5,835 bases of DNA from Candidatus Desantisiibacteriota bacterium. Lineage in GTDB: Bacteria > JACRDZ01. This document shows positions 1-4,421 of the stretch, piece after piece (within the stretch, counting starts at the first letter, position 1; the number at the start of each line of letters is the position of its first letter). Both the position numbers and the translations under genes were made by a program. Where the stretch lies: NCBI GenBank assembly GCA_016209155.1, contig JACQWU010000104.1:1-5835 (forward strand). The letters run 5' to 3'. The notes below the pieces were generated by a model, which was not told where the DNA came from, ran no database searches, and saw nothing but the letters and a program-made list of their open reading frames with translations.

Positions 1-141
1 TGCTATAGAAACAACATGAATGAAATTTATAATGCTTGGAGATAGAATTAATGTATTGCGCAATAAGCGAGATTTATCTCCATATAAAGCAATTAATATT
101 ACAAATGGTATAGGTAAAAAAACAATTAAAGGTAATGTCAT
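1..141 (-). CDS. Proton-pumping antiporter-like Complex I subunit, probably NuoL (N-terminal fragment)
   Basis: This is the first 47 codons of an open frame that runs off the left edge. Translation starts MTLPLIVFLPIPFVILIALY, a single hydrophobic helix, followed by a short basic loop (GDKSRLLRN) and the start of a second hydrophobic stretch. That is the usual N-terminus of the NuoL/NuoM/NuoN/MrpD family, the large membrane subunits that move protons in Complex I and Mrp antiporters. The ATG at 141 is preceded by GAGAGGG (146-152) four bases upstream. Its place directly after nuoK makes nuoL the expected gene. However, the loop after helix 1 also resembles NuoM or MrpD, and the diagnostic antiporter motifs lie outside the window. 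The family call rests on hydrophobicity, start signal and context, so the exact subunit is left open. Confidence 0.6.
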   Translation of the reverse strand, partial: MTLPLIVFLPIPFVILIALYGDKSRLLRNTLILSPSIINFIHVVSIA

Positions 142-241
142 ATTTCCCTCTCTAATTGGGAAGTAAAAAATGGAAAATGGGAAGTGAAGCAAATCTTACA
201 ATTTAATTCCCATTCCCTTATTTCCTATTTCCCATTTATTC
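142..241 (-). repeat. Imperfect GGGAA-rich inverted repeat in the nuoK-nuoL spacer
   Basis: At 100 bp this is the longest spacer in the window. It contains two arms that are roughly reverse complements. The arm at 158-183 and the arm at 207-233 are separated by a 23-base loop. The innermost 8 bp pair perfectly (AATGGGAA at 176-183 with TTCCCATT at 207-214), and about 10 of 13 positions match at the outer end. Each arm is itself repetitive, built from GGGAA/AATGGG units. In the transcript it could form a stem just upstream of the ribosome-binding site of the nuoL-like gene. No T-tract follows it, so it does not look like an intrinsic terminator. Function is unknown; it may be a dispersed intergenic repeat. 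Confidence 0.6.
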
Positions 242-544
242 TCACCATTTCATTAAATTTACTTCATCAATATCAAAAGTTTCTTTATTTCGATTAACAG
301 CAATAAAAATTGCCAGGCCAATAGCTGATTCACATGCTGCTATTGCAATAACAAAAATTGAAAAAATCTGACCATCCAGATTAGACAGATGCCTTGAAAA
401 AGCAACTAAATTTAAATTAACCGCATTAAACATGAGTTCAATGCACATCAAAATTATAAAAATATTTCTGCGTATAAGCATCCCCGTAAGTCCAATAAAA
501 AATATTATTGCTCCTAAAATCAGATAATGATCTAATTGTATCAT
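242..544 (-). CDS. nuoK: NADH-quinone oxidoreductase subunit K
   Basis: NuoK is a small membrane subunit of the proton-pumping arm of Complex I, homologous to mitochondrial ND4L and MrpC. The product is 100 residues, the usual family length. It has three predicted membrane helices at about residues 3-23, 28-49 and 59-82. The two membrane-embedded glutamates needed for proton transfer are present: Glu36 in MCIELMFNAVNL and Glu72 in AACESAIGLAI, at the same numbers as in E. coli NuoK. The tail ends in LMKW, close to the common LKW ending. The ATG at 544 follows AGGAG at a spacing of nine bases. It starts 28 bp after nuoJ and is followed by a 100 bp spacer before the nuoL-like gene. Nothing in it looks unusual. 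Confidence 0.97.
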   Translation of the reverse strand: MIQLDHYLILGAIIFFIGLTGMLIRRNIFIILMCIELMFNAVNLNLVAFSRHLSNLDGQIFSIFVIAIAACESAIGLAIFIAVNRNKETFDIDEVNLMKW

Positions 545-572
545 ATATTTTTGCTCCTATACTATATAATAT

Positions 573-1112
573 TTATTTTCCGGATTCCGTCATAGGACTT
601 CTGCTTTTTCTTTGCCTTATTCTTCTTGTTGACAGTACAACAGCGCCTATCATGGAGACAAGAACCACCAATGAAATTAATTCAAAAGCAAATAGATATT
701 CACGATAAAGCACCTGCCCTACAGCAACAGTATTACTTATTTTAGCAACTTTTTCAGGGGTAAAAATTCCTTTTGTTCCTTTAAATACTGTCTTTGAAAG
801 CAGATATATTACTTCAATAAATAATATAATCATTACTACGAGCGCAATATATCTCTGCTTGGTAAACCTTGGTTCTCTCTGGCTTTTGGGAATATTTATA
901 ATCATAACAACAAATACAAACATTACCATAATTCCGCCTGCATATAAAAATATCTGTAGTCCGGCAAGAAATTCTGCTTCAAGTGATATAAAAAGTCCTG
1001 CCATTGCAACAAAAAAAAGAATTAAACTAAGAGCGCTATGAACAACATTCTTCTGTGTCACCACAAGCAAGGCAGTAAAAAATGCTAACGTTCCAAAAAT
1101 GTAAAAAACCAT
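573..1112 (-). CDS. nuoJ: NADH-quinone oxidoreductase subunit J
   Basis: NuoJ is the membrane subunit equivalent to mitochondrial ND6. It lies between NuoH and the antiporter-like subunits and takes part in coupling quinone reduction to proton pumping. The product has 179 residues, close to the E. coli length. Five hydrophobic helices are visible at about 2-19, 25-44, 52-74, 87-106 and 139-162. Family signatures are NVVHSALSLILFF (22-34), LEAEFLAGLQIFLYAGGIMV (44-63) and the following VFVVMII. The YAGGIMVMF segment corresponds to the flexible third helix of the family. The C-terminus is a basic cytoplasmic tail (RRIRQRKSR). The ATG at 1112 is preceded by GAGG nine bases upstream. It lies 27 bp after nuoI and 28 bp before nuoK, so translation is probably closely linked in one mRNA. 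Confidence 0.96.
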   Translation of the reverse strand: MVFYIFGTLAFFTALLVVTQKNVVHSALSLILFFVAMAGLFISLEAEFLAGLQIFLYAGGIMVMFVFVVMIINIPKSQREPRFTKQRYIALVVMIILFIEVIYLLSKTVFKGTKGIFTPEKVAKISNTVAVGQVLYREYLFAFELISLVVLVSMIGAVVLSTRRIRQRKSRSPMTESGK

Positions 1113-1139
1113 AAATTTATTCCTCTTTCACAATCAATA

Positions 1140-1595
1140 TCATTTTTTAGTTTTTTCTATTACTCCGCCTTCATCATTTATCATATATTTTTTTACATTA
1201 TCTTCAAGATGAGCAAGATCATATATTAATTCTTTTTTATCAAAAACAGATAATTCATAACCGCCAGTGAGTATTATTGCCGACCTCGGACAATATTCAG
1301 CACATAATCCGCAATAGATGCAGCGTGAAGCATCTATTTCAAACTTCTCTATAAGCTTCTCACCTTTCTCATTTTCCTTACCGATTATTGTAATTGCTCC
1401 GGCCGGGCAGACATTTGTACACATACAGCATACTGCGCATTTTTTAGTATCTAATCCGGGTGCCCCTCTAAAACGCGCATACGGCCTCCATTTTTCTTCA
1501 GGATACTGCATGGTCACAATTGGTTTAAAAAGATGCTTAAATACTACAGTCATCCCATGCCTAAAATCATTAAGAAAATATTTAGTTATTGACAT
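1140..1595 (-). CDS. nuoI: NADH-quinone oxidoreductase subunit I, two [4Fe-4S] ferredoxin-type protein
   Basis: NuoI (bovine TYKY) carries clusters N6a and N6b, which pass electrons along the peripheral arm towards NuoB and quinone. From the ATG at 1595 it is 151 residues. Two Cx2Cx2Cx3CP motifs are intact: Cys53, 56, 59 and 63 in KKCAVCCMCTNVCPAGAI, and Cys92, 95, 98 and 102 in RCIYCGLCAEYCPRSAI. A ninth Cys at 57 is extra. The N-terminal amphipathic segment, the RFRGAPGLD stretch before the first motif and the YELSVFDKKELIYDLAHL segment after the second are typical of NuoI. The frame extends upstream to a TTG at 1610, but that codon has no ribosome-binding site. The ATG at 1595 has GGGGA eight bases upstream, so it is preferred. 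The gene sits between nuoH and nuoJ, the standard order. Confidence 0.97.
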   Translation of the reverse strand: MSITKYFLNDFRHGMTVVFKHLFKPIVTMQYPEEKWRPYARFRGAPGLDTKKCAVCCMCTNVCPAGAITIIGKENEKGEKLIEKFEIDASRCIYCGLCAEYCPRSAIILTGGYELSVFDKKELIYDLAHLEDNVKKYMINDEGGVIEKTKK

Positions 1596-1603
1596 ATAAA
1601 CTT

Positions 1604-1608
1604 TCCCC
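1604..1608 (-). promoter_or_regulatory. Ribosome-binding site deciding the nuoI start
   Basis: GGGGA lies eight bases before the ATG at 1595 and overlaps the alternative upstream TTG codon (1608-1610). No purine-rich site lies upstream of that TTG, so the ATG is the better start. The match to the Shine-Dalgarno consensus is only moderate. Confidence 0.55.
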
Positions 1609-1664
1609 AATTGATAATACTATGTTTTAATATATGTTTCATTTTAGCCGCATTACTATATTAC

Positions 1665-2624
1665 TTATTTTAACCAGATAATCAAACTTGTAACAAGAAT
1701 ATTAGCCAGCGATAAAGGAAGAAAAAATTTCCATCCTAAATCCATGAGCTGGTCATAACGATATCTAGGTAATGTTCCTCTTATTAATAAAAATACAAAT
1801 ACAAGACTGAATGTTTTCAGCAAAAGCCACAATAATGAAAAAAATGTAGAATTATCGGAATATGGACCATTCCAGCCTCCGAGAAAAAGTATTGTAGCCA
1901 TTAGACATACAACAAACATATGTGAATATTCAGCTAAGAAGAAAAGAGCAAATCTCATACCGCTGTATTCTACATGAAAGCCTGCAACTAACTCATTTTC
2001 AGCTTCAGGCAAATCAAACGGAATACGATTTGTTTCTGCAATACCGGCAACAAAATATATAAAAAATCCCAGCGGCTGCAAAAAGATAAAAGGCAAACCT
2101 TTTTGCGCATTTACAATTTCAATCATATTCATTGAGCTTGACAGCATCAGAGCGCCCATTACAGAAAGCCCCAAAAATATTTCATAGCTGACCATTTGAG
2201 CGGCAGCGCGGAGCCCCCCGAGTAGGGCATATTTACTGTTTGAACCCCATCCGGCCATAACCAGACCATAAACACTGAGTGATGAAACCGCAAAAACATA
2301 TAATACCCCGATATTTAAATTTGATATACATATATTTTTGGTAAATGGAATGGCAGCATATACTATAAATGCAGGAATAAGCGCCATTATCGGAGCAAGC
2401 ACAAATACTATTTTATCTGCCTTTGCAGGAATCAGGTCTTCCCGTGATATAAGTTTTACTACATCCGCAATAGGCTGCAACAAACCGTATGTCCCAACTC
2501 GGTTCGGCCCAATACGCTGCTGCAAACGGCCAAGTACCTTACGTTCTATATAAGTTAAATAAGCTATATTCAGAATAACTAAAATGAGCGTAATACCAAT
2601 CTGTCTGGCTGCTTCTAAAAACAT
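1665..2624 (-). CDS. nuoH: NADH-quinone oxidoreductase subunit H
   Basis: NuoH (mitochondrial ND1) forms the membrane side of the quinone cavity and links it to the proton pathway. From the ATG at 2624 it is 319 residues, near the usual family length, and is dominated by hydrophobic helices. Signatures are ERKVLGRLQQRIGPNRVG (27-44), QPIADVVKLISREDLIP (50-66), the charged quinone-side loop ETNRIPFDLPEAENELVAGF (197-216) continuing into HVEYSG, LAEYSHMF, and the C-terminal RGTLPRYRYDQLMDLGWKF. An ATG four codons further upstream (2636) is in frame, but only A/T repeat sequence precedes it. The ATG at 2624 has GGGAG five bases upstream, so it is preferred. NuoH follows nuoD directly, with no nuoE, F or G genes in between. 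Confidence 0.97.
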   Translation of the reverse strand: MFLEAARQIGITLILVILNIAYLTYIERKVLGRLQQRIGPNRVGTYGLLQPIADVVKLISREDLIPAKADKIVFVLAPIMALIPAFIVYAAIPFTKNICISNLNIGVLYVFAVSSLSVYGLVMAGWGSNSKYALLGGLRAAAQMVSYEIFLGLSVMGALMLSSSMNMIEIVNAQKGLPFIFLQPLGFFIYFVAGIAETNRIPFDLPEAENELVAGFHVEYSGMRFALFFLAEYSHMFVVCLMATILFLGGWNGPYSDNSTFFSLLWLLLKTFSLVFVFLLIRGTLPRYRYDQLMDLGWKFFLPLSLANILVTSLIIWLK

Positions 2625-2629
2625 ATCTT

Positions 2630-2634
2630 CTCCC
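2630..2634 (-). promoter_or_regulatory. Ribosome-binding site deciding the nuoH start
   Basis: GGGAG is five bases before the ATG at 2624 and lies just inside the alternative in-frame ATG at 2636. The alternative start has only repeat sequence made of A/T runs in front of it. This supports the shorter product that begins MFLEAARQIG. Confidence 0.65.
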
Positions 2635-2639
2635 ATAAC

Positions 2640-2672
2640 AAATTTGAAATTTCAAATTTCAAATTTCAAATT
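2640..2672. repeat. AAATTTC tandem repeat with a perfect 20-bp palindrome, nuoD-nuoH spacer
   Basis: One AAATTTG unit (2640-2646) is followed by three AAATTTC units (2647-2667) and a partial AAATT (2668-2672). The first unit and those next to it form a perfect 20-bp palindrome, AAATTTGAAATTTCAAATTT, at 2640-2659. The repeat fills most of the 56-bp gap between the nuoD stop and the nuoH start. It lies about six bases upstream of the nuoH ribosome-binding site. A degenerate relative lies before nuoD. Possible roles include an mRNA stem, a protein-binding site, or simply a dispersed intergenic repeat; none is shown by the sequence. Confidence 0.85.
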
Positions 2673-2680
2673 AAAATATC

Positions 2681-3850
2681 CTATCTGTCTATTTCTCCGA
2701 GCACTATATCGATACTGCCGATAGCAGCAATAACATCTGCAACCAATCCGCCCTGTATCATTTTTGGCAGAGCAGCAACATTAATAAATGCAGGGGACCT
2801 TATCTTGAGACGAAAAGGTTTCTCCGTCCCGTCACTTATGATATAAAATCCGAGTTCTCCTTTTGGAGCTTCTATACTGGAATAGACTTCACCTTTCGGA
2901 ACTTTGTATCCATGAGTCAGTATATAACAATAACGCGTAAGACATTCCGCATTTGCTTCCAGATTCTTTTTATCCGGTAAAGCAATTCTCGGATCATCCA
3001 CCATAATAGGTCCATCCGGAATTTCTTTACATGCCTGTTCAATAATTCTTAAACTCTGACGCATCTCTTCCATTCGAATTATATAACGATCAAAAACATC
3101 ACCATTTACTCCAAGCGGTACATCAAAATTCATTCTGTCATATACTGCGTATGGTATTGCTTTTCTTATATCCAGGTTAATCCCTGAAGCTCTAAGAGGA
3201 ACTCCGGTTAATCCGTAATTTACGGCATCTTCCTTGGTGACAGCGGCAATTCCCTTAGTACGTCCAAGCCATATACGATTACCGGATAAAATAGTATCCC
3301 ATTCTTTAATGGAATTACTAAAATATTTTGTAAATTTTAATATCATTGGAATCACGTCCGGCTGCATATCACGGTTTACTCCGCCTACTCTTAAATAGTT
3401 GATAGTAAGACGTGCACCGCAGACTTTTTCAAATATATCAAGAATTTCCTCTCTATCTCTAAAGCAGTAAAGAAACATTGACATAGCGCCAATATCAAGC
3501 GCCTGTGTTGCCAGCCACAGCAGATGATTGCACAATCTCTGTAATTCCGAAAAAATTACCCTCAAATATTTTGCTCTCTCAGGAACAGAGAGCTCGAGCA
3601 GTTTTTCCACAGCTTGAACATAAGAAAGATTATTTGATATTGATGAGACATAATCTAATCTGTCTGTAAGCGGGACTATCTGAAAATATGTTTTATTCTC
3701 ACATAATTTCTCTATACCGCGATGCAGATGACCAATATGAACACGGGAATCTTTTACATATTCTCCATCCAGCGCAAGTACAAGCCGCAATACACCATGT
3801 GTGCTTGGATGCTGCGGTCCCATATTTAATATAAATTCTTTTGCTTTCAT
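2681..3850 (-). CDS. nuoD: NADH-quinone oxidoreductase subunit D (49 kDa subunit)
   Basis: NuoD, with NuoB, forms the quinone-binding site at the base of the peripheral arm. The product is 389 residues, the usual length for an unfused NuoD, and is not joined to NuoC as it is in E. coli. It opens with MGPQHPSTHGVLRLVLALDG and ends in the canonical GEIDR. By direct comparison with the Thermus thermophilus subunit, the quinone-site residues His38 and Tyr87 correspond to His18 (QHPSTHG) and Tyr67 (DRLDYVSS) here. Other signatures are HIGHLHRGIEKL, DIGAMSMFLYCFRDREEILD, LTGVPLRASGINLDIRKA, FDVPLGVNGDVFDRY and PKGELGFYIISDG. The CxxC nickel ligands of related [NiFe]-hydrogenases are absent, so this is not a group 4 hydrogenase. 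The ATG at 3850 has AGAGG about nine bases upstream. The preceding gene is a CRP-like domain protein rather than nuoC. Confidence 0.98.
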   Translation of the reverse strand: MKAKEFILNMGPQHPSTHGVLRLVLALDGEYVKDSRVHIGHLHRGIEKLCENKTYFQIVPLTDRLDYVSSISNNLSYVQAVEKLLELSVPERAKYLRVIFSELQRLCNHLLWLATQALDIGAMSMFLYCFRDREEILDIFEKVCGARLTINYLRVGGVNRDMQPDVIPMILKFTKYFSNSIKEWDTILSGNRIWLGRTKGIAAVTKEDAVNYGLTGVPLRASGINLDIRKAIPYAVYDRMNFDVPLGVNGDVFDRYIIRMEEMRQSLRIIEQACKEIPDGPIMVDDPRIALPDKKNLEANAECLTRYCYILTHGYKVPKGEVYSSIEAPKGELGFYIISDGTEKPFRLKIRSPAFINVAALPKMIQGGLVADVIAAIGSIDIVLGEIDR

Positions 3851-3872
3851 AATTTATTACCTCTAACCTCTT

Positions 3873-3909
3873 AATTTCAAATCTCAAATTTTAAATATTC
3901 AAATATTAA
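3873..3909. repeat. Degenerate TTTCAAA-type A/T repeat, spacer before nuoD
   Basis: The spacer between the CRP-like gene and nuoD contains AATTTCAAATCTCAAATTTT followed by two AATATT elements separated by CA. The first part matches the AAATTTC repeat found before nuoH with a few substitutions. Its end overlaps the stop codon of the CRP-like gene (3906-3908). It could be a decayed copy of the same element. In a sequence this AT-rich, part of the similarity could be chance. Confidence 0.4.
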
Positions 3910-4379
3910 ACTAATCCTCCGCCCCATACATACTTTATCATATCTATAAACTTACTGTCCATTTGTCTTAATAATCCAGCAATTACAATAGTCATCACAC
4001 GTAATATTTTGTATCCGCCTACGGGATTATTTTTAATAAAATTATCAAAAGCAACTTTTTCTATTGTTAAGAGCTCCAGTTTTGTTAATGCTTCTGCAGT
4101 TGCGGAATGCTGTCTACCGTCTAAAAGCGAAAGTTCGCCGAAAAATTCATTTTCTTTCAAAATAGTTAATGTCTGTTTTTCCATTTCATGTATCATTTTT
4201 GTTATTTTAACTTTCCCTTTTTGTATTATAAATAATTCCCCTCCGCTTACATTCTCTGAAAAAACAACATCTCCCGGGGAAAAACTTTTAACATTAACTA
4301 TTTCAGAAACTGATTTCAGTTCATCCGGATTTAAATCTGCAAAAAAATTTATTTTTTTTAATATCTTAGAATTAACCAT
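3906..4379 (-). CDS. Stand-alone cyclic-nucleotide-binding (CRP-like) domain protein
   Basis: The product is 157 residues, and almost all of it is one CRP/CAP effector-binding fold. It has an N-terminal helix (KKINFFADLNPDEL, 8-21), a beta-roll with PGDVVFSENVSGGELFIIQKG (35-55), and a phosphate-binding cassette FFGELSLLDGRQHSATAEA (79-97). A C-terminal helix runs over about 121-150. There is no helix-turn-helix, kinase, channel or other output domain, so it is not a transcription factor of the usual Crp/Fnr type. In classical cassettes the Arg just before Ser-Ala binds the cyclic phosphate. Here that position is His91, while Glu82 of FGEL is kept. The ligand may therefore differ, or there may be none. 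The ATG at 4379 has a perfect AAGGAGG five bases upstream. The gene lies 42 bp after nuoG and 55 bp before nuoD. Context suggests a role tied to Complex I expression, assembly or activity, but this is inference. Confidence 0.9.
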   Translation of the reverse strand: MVNSKILKKINFFADLNPDELKSVSEIVNVKSFSPGDVVFSENVSGGELFIIQKGKVKITKMIHEMEKQTLTILKENEFFGELSLLDGRQHSATAEALTKLELLTIEKVAFDNFIKNNPVGGYKILRVMTIVIAGLLRQMDSKFIDMIKYVWGGGLV

Positions 4380-4384
4380 GCATT

Positions 4385-4391
4385 CCTCCTT
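4385..4391 (-). promoter_or_regulatory. Consensus Shine-Dalgarno site of the CRP-like gene
   Basis: AAGGAGG is a full match to the anti-Shine-Dalgarno complement and sits five bases before the ATG at 4379. It is the strongest ribosome-binding site in the window, better than those of the surrounding nuo genes. This suggests the small protein is efficiently translated. Confidence 0.8.
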
Positions 4392-4421
4392 TTAAGTTAT
4401 ATTCGAATGTCTATATGCTTA

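Noticed and set aside
176-214. Intrinsic terminator after nuoK
   Set aside because: The stem is imperfect, the loop is long and no T-run follows in the direction of transcription. The next gene of the complex follows on the same strand.
859-1041. Plus-strand open frames (508-708, 859-1041, 1318-1599, 2338-2553, 4009-4395, 5503-5763)
   Set aside because: Each lies opposite a well-supported nuo or CRP-like gene. Their translations show no family motifs, and they are shadows of the real coding strand.
1596-1610. TTG start of nuoI at 1610
   Set aside because: There is no ribosome-binding site in front of it. The ATG at 1595 has GGGGA at a workable distance and fits the family N-terminus.
2625-2636. 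ATG start of nuoH at 2636
   Set aside because: Only the A/T repeat precedes it. The codons it would add contain the GGGAG site that serves the ATG at 2624. It cannot be fully excluded.
2681-3850. [NiFe]-hydrogenase large subunit instead of NuoD
   Set aside because: The N- and C-terminal CxxC nickel-ligand pairs are missing, while the NuoD quinone-site His and Tyr and the GEIDR terminus are present.
3699-3887. Minus-strand 62-codon frame over the start of nuoD
   Set aside because: It overlaps the conserved N-terminus of NuoD in another frame, and its product has no recognisable motif.
4372-4383. Three-codon frame (ATG CAT GGT TAA) overlapping the CRP-like gene start
   Set aside because: It arises from the overlapping ATGCATG. 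The spacing from AAGGAGG is too short, and nothing suggests a real leader peptide.
4380-4421. Internal promoter or operator in the nuoG to CRP-like gene spacer, including the ATTCGAAT palindrome
   Set aside because: The palindrome is only 8 bp, and no paired -35/-10 elements could be recognised. Chance is the simpler explanation in AT-rich DNA.
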